Below are positions 27,508 to 36,559 of a DNA stretch of 64,000 nucleotides, piece by piece; the stretch's first letter is position 1, and every line of letters begins with the position of its first letter. This stretch comes from Nodosilinea sp. E11 (GTDB taxonomy: Bacteria > Cyanobacteriota > Cyanobacteriia > Phormidesmidales > Phormidesmidaceae), in NCBI RefSeq assembly GCF_032813545.1, contig NZ_CP136520.1, positions 4,024,001 through 4,088,000 on the forward strand, read 5' to 3'. The position numbers and the translations under genes are program-made. Under the pieces are notes generated by a model. It was not told the DNA's origin and did no database searches. It worked only from the letters and a program-made list of their open reading frames with translations.

Positions 27508-28161
27508 CTACGCCGATCGCATTCCCGGAGCCTGGGCGGCTCGCTGCACCGCACTCAAACCCACCTCTGCCCCCAGCGCCAATAGCGCCACCGGCACCGC
27601 CCCCACCAGCAAAATCGCCGGGTCATAGACCGCAAACCCCAGCACAATAAACGTGCCTAGCCCGCCTGCCCCCACAAAAGCGGCCAGGGTAGCGCTGGCG
27701 ATCACCTCCACCGTGGCGGTTTTGATACCTGCAATGATCACCGGCAGCGCCAGGGGAATTTCGACCGTGGTGAGAATGTCAACCGGGGGCATGCCCATGC
27801 CTGTTGCCGCCTCACGAATGGCGGGGCTAATGTTGCGAAACGCCACGTCGGTGCTGATTAAAATCGGCGGCATCACCAGCAGGGTTAGGGCCAGCACCGC
27901 CGACCAAAAGCTCAGCCCCAGCACGGGCACCGCCAAAAACAGCACCGCCAGGCTAGGAATCACCCGCAGCGCGTTGAAGCTGTTGAGCATGACGGTGGAT
28001 ACAACCCGCGATCGCGCACTCCATAGCCCCAGGGGCAAGCCCACCAGCAGCCCAATCGCCAGGGGCACCGCCACCAGCATGAGGTGCTGTTGCAGAGCGG
28101 CGAGAATGCGATCGCTATTGTCTAGGGCGTACTGAAAAGCGTTTTGCAGCGTCGGCAGCAT
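27508..28161 (-). CDS. Osmoprotectant ABC transporter permease (second)
   Basis: A 217-residue membrane protein with the same fold as the permease at 25736, and an EAA loop IREAATGMGMPPVDILTTVEIPLALPV. It probably completes the OpuC-type importer although it lies on the other strand, at the end of the sugar-importer operon and 70 bases beyond its ATPase gene. The arrangement suggests that the original cluster was rearranged or that the second permease is co-expressed with the sugar importer. Confidence 0.9.
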   Translation of the reverse strand: MLPTLQNAFQYALDNSDRILAALQQHLMLVAVPLAIGLLVGLPLGLWSARSRVVSTVMLNSFNALRVIPSLAVLFLAVPVLGLSFWSAVLALTLLVMPPILISTDVAFRNISPAIREAATGMGMPPVDILTTVEIPLALPVIIAGIKTATVEVIASATLAAFVGAGGLGTFIVLGFAVYDPAILLVGAVPVALLALGAEVGLSAVQRAAQAPGMRSA

Positions 28162-28231
28162 CAGACATACCGGGAGGAGGCTCTGTTCTTACGTTACCCC
28201 GAGTTTGGCGTGAGAAATGTGCCCAAGAACA

Positions 28232-29299
28232 TCACGGGTTAAGGCGCTGTTCGGTATCGCCGTCAAACCAGTGAATCGTCTCGGGGGGCAGGGCCAGCTT
28301 CAGATTCTCCTTGCTCCAGGAGGCATCGGCAGGCAGCAGCGCCCGCAGGGTGAGCGTGGGGTCACCCTGCACTCGCAGGCTGACCAGGTCGTGCATGCCC
28401 AGATTTTCGACCAAAAACACGTCGCCGCTAACAATGTGGGTATCGCCCTCGCGGGGCAGGCGCAAATGCTCGGGGCGAATGCCCAGCACCACTGACGAGG
28501 CCTTAGCCCCGCTGGGCAACGGCACTCGAAAATCGCCCAAAGCCACTTCGTGGCCAGTGCGGTTGAGGGTAAACAGGTTCATTTGGGGGCTGCCAATGAA
28601 GCTGGCCACAAATCGGTTGGCGGGGGTTTTGTAAATGTCGTGGGGATGGCCGAGCTGTTGTAGATAGCCATTGTTGAGCACCGCCACCTTAGTCGAGAGA
28701 GTCATGGCCTCGGTTTGGTCGTGGGTGACGTAGACGATGGGCGATTTTTGGTCGGCAAAAATTTGCTTGAGGTCGGCCCGCACCTGCTCTCGCAGCAGGG
28801 CATCGAGGTTGCTGAGGGGTTCATCGAGCAAAAAGACATCGGGGTTGCGCACCAGGGCGCGGGCCAGGGCCACCCGCTGCCGCTGCCCGCCCGAGAGTTT
28901 AGCCGGTTTGCGATCGAGCAGGGGGTCGAGGCCCAGCACCCCAGACACCTCCTGCACGCGCTTTTGCACATCGCCCGCTGGCAAGTTGCGCAGCTTAAGC
29001 CCTGAGGCCACGTTGTCGCGCACGGTCATGTGGGGGTAGAGGGCGTAGCTTTGGAAGACCATGGCAATGTTGCGATCGCCCGGTGGTAGGGCGCTGACAT
29101 CGCGATCGCCAATCATCACCCGCCCCTCGGTGGGCTGGTCTAGCCCCGCAATCAACCGCAAAATGGTCGATTTGCCGCAGCCCGATGGCCCCACCAGGGT
29201 TAAAAACTCCTTGTCGTCGACCGCCAGGTTGAGCCGCTTTACCGGCACGATGTCGCGGCTATAGGCTTTGGTTAGGTCTTGCAGTTCGAGTTTAGCCAT
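28232..29299 (-). CDS. Sugar ABC transporter ATPase (MalK/UgpC-like)
   Basis: A 355-residue ATPase for a carbohydrate importer. It has Walker A GPSGCGKST, signature LSGGQRQRVALARALV, Walker B VFLLDEPLSNLDA and switch VTHDQTEAMTLS, followed by a C-terminal TOBE/OB regulatory domain (SSVVLGIRPEHLRL). The start is the ATG at 29299 (MAKLELQDLTKAYS). The frame stays open upstream to 29539 only because the tandem repeat has no stop, so the longer version is an artefact. It closes the four-gene importer operon with genes at 29544, 30527 and 31479. GgtA of the glucosylglycerol/sucrose/trehalose system is a plausible relative. Confidence 0.92.
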   Translation of the reverse strand: MAKLELQDLTKAYSRDIVPVKRLNLAVDDKEFLTLVGPSGCGKSTILRLIAGLDQPTEGRVMIGDRDVSALPPGDRNIAMVFQSYALYPHMTVRDNVASGLKLRNLPAGDVQKRVQEVSGVLGLDPLLDRKPAKLSGGQRQRVALARALVRNPDVFLLDEPLSNLDALLREQVRADLKQIFADQKSPIVYVTHDQTEAMTLSTKVAVLNNGYLQQLGHPHDIYKTPANRFVASFIGSPQMNLFTLNRTGHEVALGDFRVPLPSGAKASSVVLGIRPEHLRLPREGDTHIVSGDVFLVENLGMHDLVSLRVQGDPTLTLRALLPADASWSKENLKLALPPETIHWFDGDTEQRLNP

Positions 29300-29309
29300 G
29301 ATTGTAGAG

Positions 29310-29540
29310 GTAGTGGAGGGTGAAGAGTGAGGGGGTGGAGGGTGAAGAGTGAGGGGGGGAAGGGTGAGGGGATGAAGAGTGAAGGGTGAAGAGTGAGGGG
29401 GGTGAAGGGTGAGGGGATGAAGAGTGAAGGGTGAAGAGTGAGGGGGGTGAAGGGTGAAGGTCGAAGAAAGTGAAGTTTCCAGGTCATCCACCCATCCACC
29501 CATCCACCCATCCACCCATCCACTCATCCACTCATCCACC
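29310..29540. repeat. Compound tandem repeat between importer genes
   Basis: Two tracts abut. From about 29316 to 29468 there are 7-8-base units of GGGTGAAG, AGTGAGGG and GATGAAGA, with a higher-order repeat of roughly 55-60 bases. From 29485 to 29540 there are seven consecutive 8-mers, CATCCACC or CATCCACT. The second tract ends 3 bases before the permease stop codon. This is the longest repeat in the window and separates permease and ATPase genes that should be cotranscribed. Confidence 0.9.
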
Positions 29541-29543
29541 CCC

Positions 29544-30431
29544 CTACCCCTTCACCGATCCGGATGTCAGGCCCTGGACGATCCGCCGCTGGAAGAGCAG
29601 CACCAGCACCACCAGGGGTAGGGTGCCAACCACCGTGGCGGCAGCCAGGGGGCCGTAGGGCACGTCAAACAGAGTAGTGCCGCCGAGCTGAGCGGCGGCG
29701 ACGGGAATGGTTTTCATGCTCTCGCGGGTCATGAAGGTGAGGGCAAACAGATACTCATTCCAGGCGAAAATAAACGCCAAAATGCCGGTGGTCACCAGGG
29801 CGGGCAGGGTCATGGGCAGCACAATCTGCCAGAGCATCTGCACGGTGTTGTAGCCGTCTACCTTGGCAGAGTCTTCTAAATCTTTGGGCAATTGCTGAAA
29901 GAAGCTGCGCATGACCAAGATGGTCAGCGGCAGGTTGATGGCGGTGTAGGGAATGATCAGCGCCAGATAGTTGTTGGCTAGCCCAAAGGCTCGCACCACT
30001 TCTAGCAGGCCCAAAAACAGCAAAATGTAGGGAAACAGGGTGACCACCAGCACCACGGCTAGAATAATTTGCTCCCCCCGTATTCGCAGGCGAGCTAGGG
30101 CATAGGCCGCAGGCGAGCCCAGCGCCAGGCACAACAGCGTCGACACAATGGCGACTAAGGCGCTGTTGAACATGTAAATCTGAAACTGGTTCAGCCGAAA
30201 CAAGTCGAGGTAGTGGCTGAAGGTGAGCTGATCTAACCCCGGAAAATACACCACCGGAGTTTGAGTGATGGCGGCGTTGGTTTTGAATGAGGTGAGCACC
30301 TGCCACAGCACCGGGGCCAGGCTGAAGAGAACGGTAAAGGCGATCGCTAGCCAGAGCAGCACCCGCATCCAGGGAATACCGCGATCGCTGGCTTTGGGTG
30401 GAGAGGTGGTGGTTTGGGAAACGGTGGCCAT
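29544..30431 (-). CDS. Carbohydrate ABC transporter permease (MalG-like)
   Basis: A 295-residue permease with six transmembrane helices. A Thr/Ser/Pro-rich start (MATVSQTTTSPPKASDRG) is followed by the first helix VLLWLAIAFTVLFSLAPVLW. The EAA loop is DLEDSAKVDGYNTVQMLWQIVLPMTLP. It ends VQGLTSGSVKG, typical of MalG-type subunits. The true start is the ATG at 30431; the open frame upstream to 30524 is repeat-derived (PLPIHPLPIHP). It pairs with the MalF-like subunit encoded just upstream. Confidence 0.92.
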   Translation of the reverse strand: MATVSQTTTSPPKASDRGIPWMRVLLWLAIAFTVLFSLAPVLWQVLTSFKTNAAITQTPVVYFPGLDQLTFSHYLDLFRLNQFQIYMFNSALVAIVSTLLCLALGSPAAYALARLRIRGEQIILAVVLVVTLFPYILLFLGLLEVVRAFGLANNYLALIIPYTAINLPLTILVMRSFFQQLPKDLEDSAKVDGYNTVQMLWQIVLPMTLPALVTTGILAFIFAWNEYLFALTFMTRESMKTIPVAAAQLGGTTLFDVPYGPLAAATVVGTLPLVVLVLLFQRRIVQGLTSGSVKG

Positions 30432-30505
30432 AGGGGTGGATGGGTGGGGGTGGATGGGTAGGGGGTGGATGGGTAGGGGGTGGATGGGTAGGGGTAGACC
30501 TATGT
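30432..30505. repeat. 15-base tandem repeat GGTGGATGGGTAGGG
   Basis: Three nearly perfect 15-base units preceded by a variant, in the spacer between the two sugar permease genes. It is the same GGATGGGT core as the tracts at 18684 and 29485. Confidence 0.85.
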
Positions 30506-30526
30506 GTCTACCCTTACAGGCCAAAA

Positions 30527-31426
30527 TTACTCTGTTTTGGCGCGCAGGCGAGAGAGGTAGAGCCAGCTCAGGGCCACGACCGCCACTAGCAATACAAAGG
30601 TCACCGTCACCAGGGCGGCCCCGTAGCCAAAGTCGAGGTAGCGCATCACGGCGGCGTAAATATAGATCGACACCATCTCGGTAGCACCGCCGGGGCCGCC
30701 GCCGGTCATCACCTGAATCAGGTCAAAAATGCCAAAGGATTGGGCAAAGCGAAACAGTGTGGCAATCACAATCTGCGGTGCAATCAGCGGCAGCGTAATC
30801 TGGCGAAAGCTTTGCCAGGGGCTGGCTCCATCTAGAGAGTGAGCCTCATAGAGGTCTTGGGAAATGGATTGCAGCCCCGCCAGCAGCAAAATCGCCACAA
30901 AGGAGGTCGTCTTCCACACGTCGGCGGCAATCACCGCCACCATCGCCCAAAAGGGTTCGCCCAGCCAGTTCACCGGGTTATCAATCAGCTGAAATCGCAG
31001 CAGTAGGTCGTTCCAGACGCCAAACTCGGTGTTGAAAATCCAGCGCCAGGCCAGGGCAATCAGGGCGGTGGGCAAGGCCCAGGGGAGAATGGCGATCGTG
31101 CGTACCCAGCCTCTGCCCCGAAAGGCTTGGTCGAGGCACAGGGCAATTAGCAGCCCTAAAATCAGCTCAAAAATCAGCGTCGTGACCGTAAAAACAGTCG
31201 TGTTTCGCATACTCTGCCAGAACCGACCATCCTGGGCCATCAGCGCATAGTTGTCTAAACCGCTAAAAACAGGCTCCAGGTTAGTGCTGAGGTTTTCGGT
31301 AAAAAAGCTCAGCCAAAAGGCTCGCAAAATCGGAAAGGCGTAGACCAGCAGCAACAGCAGCATTGCCGGAATCATCAACAGCCAGCCCGTCCGCTGTTCC
31401 CGCTCTCGAATGTAGTCTTTAGTCAT
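30527..31426 (-). CDS. Carbohydrate ABC transporter permease (MalF-like)
   Basis: A 299-residue permease. First helix GWLLMIPAMLLLLLVYAFPILRAFWLS; the EAA loop is DLYEAHSLDGASPWQSFRQITLPLIAP; later MTGGGPGGATEMVSIYIYAAVM, a hallmark of MalF/UgpA/LacF permeases. The ATG at 31426 (MTKDYIRERE) is preferred over an upstream start at 31465. It follows the binding-protein gene by about 50 bases and is part of the same operon. Confidence 0.92.
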   Translation of the reverse strand: MTKDYIREREQRTGWLLMIPAMLLLLLVYAFPILRAFWLSFFTENLSTNLEPVFSGLDNYALMAQDGRFWQSMRNTTVFTVTTLIFELILGLLIALCLDQAFRGRGWVRTIAILPWALPTALIALAWRWIFNTEFGVWNDLLLRFQLIDNPVNWLGEPFWAMVAVIAADVWKTTSFVAILLLAGLQSISQDLYEAHSLDGASPWQSFRQITLPLIAPQIVIATLFRFAQSFGIFDLIQVMTGGGPGGATEMVSIYIYAAVMRYLDFGYGAALVTVTFVLLVAVVALSWLYLSRLRAKTE

Positions 31427-31478
31427 TGTATTGGCTCTCGTTAACCGACCTATCCGCCTGCTCACCTACTGCACTCAT

Positions 31479-32756
31479 CTACCCCTCTGCCCCCAACACC
31501 CGCCGACTCTCCCCAGCAGCAGCCTGCATAGCGGCCTCTGGCGTCATTTGATTGGTGATGGCGGCACTCAGGTAGCGTTGCAGAATATCTGACAGCTGGG
31601 CGTACTGCCCCACGGGAGGCCGAGGAATCGCTGTGTCGGCCACCTCTAGCAGCTGCTCGTAATGGGGAAACGTCGCTAGCACGTCAGGATCGGTGAACAG
31701 GGCACGACGGCTGGGCACGTAGGCAAACTCGGTGATGAAATCCTTCATCGGGCCAGGGCTAGTGAAAAACTCCACCACCCGCCAGGCTTCTTCGGGGTGG
31801 GGGGTAGTCGCCGAAATGCCAAAGCCCCATCCCCCTAAACAGGCAGCGGGCTGCTGCCCTTCGGCATGCACCATGGGCTTGAGGGCAATGTTTCCAGCCA
31901 CTGCCGTGCCCTCACGGTTGGCCTCGGCCCAGGCGTAGGGCCAGTTGCGCAGAAAAGCGACATTGCCGTTCTGAAACTGGCGCAGAGAATCTTCTTCGAT
32001 GTAGTTGGTCACACCGGGCGGAGAAATGCGCTGGTCAATCACACCTTTCATAAACTCGACGGCCTGAATGCCGGCGGGCTGATCGAGGCCCACGGCCAAA
32101 CTGTCGGGGTCGATCCAAAAGCCGCCGTAGCCCGCAATAATTTCGACAAAGTTGGTCACCAGACCCTCATACTGCAACCCTTGCCAGGTAAAACCCCAGT
32201 CCACATCGGTCTGCGCCTGAATGGTCTGGGAGGCCGTAATTAGGTCGTCAAAGGTTTCAGGCGGCTCTAAGCCCACCTGCTCTAGCAGGTCAGTGCGGTA
32301 GTAGAGCATGCCCATGTCGGAGCGAAAGGGCATGCGGTAAAGCCCGTCTTGGTAAAGGCCCGCTGCTACATCGGCCTCTAGAAAATCGGCCAGGTCACTG
32401 TCACTGACGCGGTCTGACAGATCGACGAGCCACCCAGCGGCGGCAAATTTGGGGATCCAGACCACATCTGAAAACAGAATGTCGTAGGGGGAGTCACCCA
32501 GCAAAAAGGAGGTGGTGTAGAGGTTTTCGACCGCATCGGCGGCGTTGGGGCCGCGCACCATCTCAATGCGAATGTCGGGATTTTCATCCATAAACTGCTG
32601 GGCCAAGCCCTGCATTTGGTCGGCCTCTACCGCCCGCAACAGAAACGAGATCGTGACCGGCTGCTGGGCCTGAACATAGGCCTCCCAGACCAGCGCCCCG
32701 ACTGCGATCGCCAGCGCCAATAGAAACAGACTCAGCTTTTTCCAGCTGAGGTTCAC
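31479..32756 (-). CDS. Sugar ABC transporter substrate-binding protein
   Basis: A 425-residue extracellular solute-binding protein of family 1 (MalE/UgpB type). An uncleaved-looking N-terminal helix (LSLFLLALAIAVGALVW) would anchor it, since there is no lipobox cysteine. The mature part has ISFLLRAVEADQMQGLAQQF, PYDILFSDVVWIPKFAAAGWLVDLS, GLYRMPFRSDMGMLYYRTDLL and the C-terminal CLGGWGFGISATTPHPEEAW. I prefer the GTG at 32756, which places the membrane helix at the start; the frame is open to a TTG at 32834. It is first gene of the four-gene importer. Trehalose, sucrose or glucosylglycerol are possible substrates (inference). Confidence 0.9.
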   Translation of the reverse strand: MNLSWKKLSLFLLALAIAVGALVWEAYVQAQQPVTISFLLRAVEADQMQGLAQQFMDENPDIRIEMVRGPNAADAVENLYTTSFLLGDSPYDILFSDVVWIPKFAAAGWLVDLSDRVSDSDLADFLEADVAAGLYQDGLYRMPFRSDMGMLYYRTDLLEQVGLEPPETFDDLITASQTIQAQTDVDWGFTWQGLQYEGLVTNFVEIIAGYGGFWIDPDSLAVGLDQPAGIQAVEFMKGVIDQRISPPGVTNYIEEDSLRQFQNGNVAFLRNWPYAWAEANREGTAVAGNIALKPMVHAEGQQPAACLGGWGFGISATTPHPEEAWRVVEFFTSPGPMKDFITEFAYVPSRRALFTDPDVLATFPHYEQLLEVADTAIPRPPVGQYAQLSDILQRYLSAAITNQMTPEAAMQAAAGESRRVLGAEG

Positions 32757-32992
32757 AAGTCTTAAAAAAGTTTTATTACGCAAAACAAAGCCTGGAAATC
32801 TAACGCTCCCAGGCTTGCCCCATACGTGATGCAAAGATAGCTAACTGTGCAAAGTCAGCTAATGCAAATCCTGAGCCTGTAACGTTCTGACTCAGTACCG
32901 GCCAACCCAGGTCTCCCTATACAACCGGAAAGCTGAGGTAGCTGTCCTCTATCTCAAGGATGAATTTGATTGCCCCAGGGCTAACCGATTGA

Positions 32993-33610
32993 TTAATTGT
33001 CTGGTTGTCCAGGAGTTGGCGCAGGATCAAGGGGTAACGTTGGCTGGCTAGGAAAGGGAGAGAGCGGAGACAATGGATCGCTGCCAGGCAGGTCGTTAAA
33101 GTCATCCGGGAACCCATCTAGAGACTCTTGAGGGAACCCCTCGGGGAGACCATCAGGAGAGTCAACTGGAGGCCCCAAGGTTTGATCGCGGGGCAGGGTG
33201 GCTAGGGCGACGCGGTTGCCCCCCACATCGCGCAACTCATCGAGAACGGTGACTACATCTTCGTAGCGGGCATCGCGGGAGGCGTAGAGCACAATTAGTC
33301 CGCTGGGGCTGCTCTGAATAAACTGCGCCAGCACGTCCCTGAGCACCTCGATCGGCACGGGCTGTTGGTCGAGGTAGATCTGACCAAACCCGTCAATGCT
33401 GACGTAGACGCGATCGCTGCCCTCCCCAACTTGCCCCGGCAGCGGCTGCCCAGTGTCGGCGGAGGGCAAGTCTAGATCAATGGCCTGCTGGCGGGTTAGC
33501 CCCACCGCCGCCAAAATAAAAAACGTCAGAATGCAGAAGATAACGTCGATTAGCGGAATAATCTCCAGGCGGACGTCCTGGGAGGGGGTATCAAGCAGGT
33601 CTATCTTCAT
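32993..33610 (-). CDS. ExbD/TolR family biopolymer transport protein
   Basis: A 205-residue protein: a short cytoplasmic start (MKIDLLDTPSQDVRLEIIP), one transmembrane helix with the proton-path aspartate (LIDVIFCILTFFILAAVGL), and a periplasmic domain (VYVSIDGFGQIYLDQQPV, IVLYASRDARYEDVVTVLDELRDVG). The last 60 residues are Pro/Asp/Ser-rich, an unusual tail. It overlaps the exbB gene by 4 bases, so the pair forms a proton-driven motor that energises outer-membrane transport. No tonB is adjacent. Confidence 0.9.
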   Translation of the reverse strand: MKIDLLDTPSQDVRLEIIPLIDVIFCILTFFILAAVGLTRQQAIDLDLPSADTGQPLPGQVGEGSDRVYVSIDGFGQIYLDQQPVPIEVLRDVLAQFIQSSPSGLIVLYASRDARYEDVVTVLDELRDVGGNRVALATLPRDQTLGPPVDSPDGLPEGFPQESLDGFPDDFNDLPGSDPLSPLSPFPSQPTLPLDPAPTPGQPDN

Positions 33611-34335
33611 GGTGAGGGGACCTCCGCCGAGGGGGTTGCATCGGGGCTAGCCGTATTGGGGTTAGTGCGGATCACTGGCGTAGTCGTTTCGACCACCGGT
33701 AGGCCATGACCCGTCGCCCAGCTCTGGCGGTAAAGTAGTTCTAGCTCACTGCCCGCCTGGCGGAACATCTTGGCTTGGCCAAATACAAATCCTTGAAAGA
33801 GCCGATAAAAGGCCATGGCAATAATGGCGATGATTAAACCGGCGGCGGTGCTGATCAACGCTTCGCGAATACCTAAGGAGGTGCCTGCGGTGGCATCGCC
33901 GCTGCCCAAATCGCTCAGCCGCAGCGCCCCGAGGGAGTTGATCAGACCTAGCACCGTACCCAGTAACCCCAGCTGAGGGGCTAGCCCAATCACGGCTTCA
34001 AGAATTTTGTCGCCCCGGCTCATGGCCAGCAGCTCTTCGTTGGCTGAGGTCTCGAGCGCCAATCGAAACACCTCCGGGTCAGGCGATTGCAGCTTGAGCG
34101 GGGCCGACAAAAATCGCCCCATGGGTAGCACTGCCGAGCGATGGGCAATGTCGGCGGCGGCACCCCAGTCGCGCCGGGCAGCTTCGAGCACGCGGCCAGA
34201 CACCTCGCGTTCGCGGGTCAAAATGCGCGACCAAAACCAAATGCGCTCCAAAATAGTGCCCACGGCCAAAATCGAAAGTAGGAGCAGCGGCCACATGGCA
34301 ATGCCGCCACTGGCAAATAGTTCGGGTATGTTCAC
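33607..34335 (-). CDS. MotA/TolQ/ExbB proton channel family protein
   Basis: A 242-residue inner-membrane subunit. Three helices: the first MWPLLLLSILAVGTILERIWFW, the second and third ISTAAGLIIAIIAMAFYRLFQ and LIGLAPQLGLLGTVLGLINSLG, the latter being the GLLGTVxG signature. The frame opens at 34494, but the start is clearly the GTG at 34335, with a perfect AGGAGG six bases upstream giving MNIPELFASGGIAMWP. It is translationally coupled to exbD. Confidence 0.92.
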   Translation of the reverse strand: MNIPELFASGGIAMWPLLLLSILAVGTILERIWFWSRILTREREVSGRVLEAARRDWGAAADIAHRSAVLPMGRFLSAPLKLQSPDPEVFRLALETSANEELLAMSRGDKILEAVIGLAPQLGLLGTVLGLINSLGALRLSDLGSGDATAGTSLGIREALISTAAGLIIAIIAMAFYRLFQGFVFGQAKMFRQAGSELELLYRQSWATGHGLPVVETTTPVIRTNPNTASPDATPSAEVPSP

Positions 34336-34459
34336 GAGAGTCCTCCTGTCACCGCCGGGTCTGGCTGTCAACTTAGGCCAGTGCAGCCCGGCTCCGGCAA
34401 AGCATAACAATTGTAGTGATTTTGGGGACGCTTCAACATTGCTGGGGCAATTCTGTTGA

Positions 34460-35668
34460 TTAGCGATCGCCCATTGCCCCAGCCGGTTGGCCATTGACCA
34501 ACGCGTCTAAAATTAGATCGGCTGTGCGCAGGCAGACCCCCGGTGGCCCCAGTTCTTCGCGCATTTTGGCATAGCCTGCCCGCATGGTTTGCCGGGCCGC
34601 CTCGTTGTGCAGCAACTCTAATGCGGCGGCGGCGATCGCTGCCGGGGTCGCTTCCCACTGCAAAAACTCGGGCACAATCGTCTGGTCAACCACCAGGTTA
34701 ACCGGCGACACGTAGGGCGCGTCAAACTTCAGCAGGTAATAGCCAATGCGGGCGCTGAGGGGGTGAATGCGGTAGGCCACCACCTGGGGCACATCCATCA
34801 GGGCAATCTCCAGGTTAGCGGTGCCCGATTTGGTAATCGCCACATCGGCGGCGGCAATGGCGACCTGGCTATCGTCGGCAATCACCCGCCCGTTAAGGCC
34901 ATACTGGCTTAGGCCCGCCTCAAAGCTGGCCTGCAACGCCGCAATCGACACCGGCATTAAAAAGGTCACCCCTGGGCACTGGGCCTGAATGATCTGTGCC
35001 GCCTTCAGCAGCACCGGCATCAGGTACTTGACCTCCTGCTGGCGGGAGGCAGGCAGCAGAGTCACGACCGGGGCGTCGAGATCGAGGCCGAGCCGCTGGC
35101 GGGCAGCACTCTGATCGGCGGGGGTAGGATAGCGATCGACCAGGGGATGGCCTACCCAGGTGGTGTTGGCTCCGTAGCGCTGGTAGTAGTCGGCCTCGGC
35201 TTTGAAAATGGCCAGCATGCGATCGCTGCACTGCACCAGCTTGCGCGTGTCGTTTTCAGAAAACGACCACACCCACTGCTGGGGAGCGATGTAATACATC
35301 ACCGGCACCTGGGGGTGATGGGTCTTGAGGTAGTCGCCCATGGCTAAATTAGGGCTCATGTAGTCAATCAGCACCGCCACATCTGGCGGGTTCGCGTCAA
35401 GGGCTCGCTTGGCCTGCCGCTGCAACCGCAGGGTGGGCAGCAGGTAGGGCAGCGCCTCAAAAATACCTACCGAGCCAATGCCCGTGGTTTCGCCCACCAG
35501 CGTGGCCCCCGCCTTCGCCATGCGGGGGCCACCCAGGGCGGTAATGTCGAGGGTGAGATGGCGATCGCGAGCCCGCTGCTGAAGTGCCTCAATCAGCAAT
35601 GCCCCCTGCAAATCTCCCGACACCTCGCCGGTGCTAATAAACACTCGCTTTGTAGTGGGATGCGTCAT
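34460..35668 (-). CDS. lpxB: Lipid-A-disaccharide synthase
   Basis: A 402-residue peripheral membrane glycosyltransferase (GT19) that joins UDP-diacylglucosamine and lipid X. The N-terminus KRVFISTGEVSGDLQGALL is diagnostic; later VLIDYMSPNLAM, YYIAPQQWVWSF, TLLPASRQQEVKYLMPVLLKAA and TKSGTANLEIALMDVPQVVAYR are classical. It is the last gene of the minus-strand lpxC-fabZ-lpxA-lpxB series and follows lpxA by 18 bases. Confidence 0.96.
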   Translation of the reverse strand: MTHPTTKRVFISTGEVSGDLQGALLIEALQQRARDRHLTLDITALGGPRMAKAGATLVGETTGIGSVGIFEALPYLLPTLRLQRQAKRALDANPPDVAVLIDYMSPNLAMGDYLKTHHPQVPVMYYIAPQQWVWSFSENDTRKLVQCSDRMLAIFKAEADYYQRYGANTTWVGHPLVDRYPTPADQSAARQRLGLDLDAPVVTLLPASRQQEVKYLMPVLLKAAQIIQAQCPGVTFLMPVSIAALQASFEAGLSQYGLNGRVIADDSQVAIAAADVAITKSGTANLEIALMDVPQVVAYRIHPLSARIGYYLLKFDAPYVSPVNLVVDQTIVPEFLQWEATPAAIAAAALELLHNEAARQTMRAGYAKMREELGPPGVCLRTADLILDALVNGQPAGAMGDR

Positions 35669-35686
35669 CCCTGACCTCGTCTTGGG

Positions 35687-36511
35687 CTACTCATCATTGG
35701 CCTTGCTGACCTGGCGTCGTCCGGGAGTTAGCCCCCGGCGATCGGGTTGGATTGCTGCCTGCAAAAACCCGCTAAAGTGGCGCACCAAATCATTGTTGTG
35801 GTCTTGACCCAGCTTCTTAACTGCGTCGCTCAGCGATTCTCCTGAGCGGTACACCAGCCGGTAAGCCTGTTTGAGCTCACGGTACGCCTGGGGGTCAGCC
35901 GTCAGGCCCGCCCGCTGCAAGCCCACCTGGTTAAGGCCCCGCACCTGGGCCGGGTTGCCGTTGATTAGAGTAAAAGGCGGTACGTCGCGATCGATGCGGC
36001 TGAGACCGCCAATCATCGCCAGTCGTCCCACATGCACAAACTGGTGCACCCCCACCAAGCCACTAATCCGTGCCCCCGACTCCACATACACATGGCCGGC
36101 CAAGGCTACCGAGTTGGCAATAATGACGTTATCTTCGACCACACAGTTGTGGGCCACATGAGAATAGGCCATCAGTAGGTTATGGCTGCCCAACAGCGTA
36201 GCTGCTCCGGCATCGGTTGCCCGGTTGATGGTCACGTACTCCCGAATCAGGTTGTGATCTCCAATCTCGACCCGGCTCATCGAGCCGTCGTACTTGAGAT
36301 CCTGAGATTCGAGGCCAATACAAGCACCGGGAAAAATGCGGTTTTGCGCTCCGATAGTGGTGTCACCGTCGATCACCACATGGGCACCTACCTCAGTGCC
36401 AGGGCCAATAGTGACCTGCTTTCCAATGACGGCGTAGGGGCCAACCTTAACAGTTGGGTGCAGTTGGGCACCCTCGTGGACAACGGCTGTTGGATGAATC
36501 AGGGTAGTCAA
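35687..36511 (-). CDS. lpxA: UDP-N-acetylglucosamine acyltransferase
   Basis: A 274-residue left-handed beta-helix enzyme, first step of lipid A synthesis. Hexapeptide repeats start IHPTAVVHEGAQLHPTVKVG. The catalytic histidine lies in SHVAHNCVVEDNVIIAN; GLVGVHQFVHVGRLAMIGGLS is typical. The frame extends to a GTG at 36559 that abuts the fabZ stop and contains an ATG at 36544. However, a TTG at 36511 with GGAGG seven bases upstream gives the family-length N-terminus MTTLIHPTAVV. I chose the TTG; the alternatives add 11-16 residues. Confidence 0.93.
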   Translation of the reverse strand: MTTLIHPTAVVHEGAQLHPTVKVGPYAVIGKQVTIGPGTEVGAHVVIDGDTTIGAQNRIFPGACIGLESQDLKYDGSMSRVEIGDHNLIREYVTINRATDAGAATLLGSHNLLMAYSHVAHNCVVEDNVIIANSVALAGHVYVESGARISGLVGVHQFVHVGRLAMIGGLSRIDRDVPPFTLINGNPAQVRGLNQVGLQRAGLTADPQAYRELKQAYRLVYRSGESLSDAVKKLGQDHNNDLVRHFSGFLQAAIQPDRRGLTPGRRQVSKANDE

Positions 36512-36559
36512 CGATCCGCCTCCAGAACCCAGCGATTGCAACATAGACACATTCTTCAC

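Noticed and set aside
29299-29539. 80-residue N-terminal extension of the sugar ABC ATPase
   Set aside because: The translated HPLTLHP-type repeats come from the intergenic tandem tract; the conserved protein starts at the ATG at 29299.
29310-29540. Possible CRISPR array
   Set aside because: Units are 7-8 bases, contiguous and without unique spacers, and no cas genes are present.
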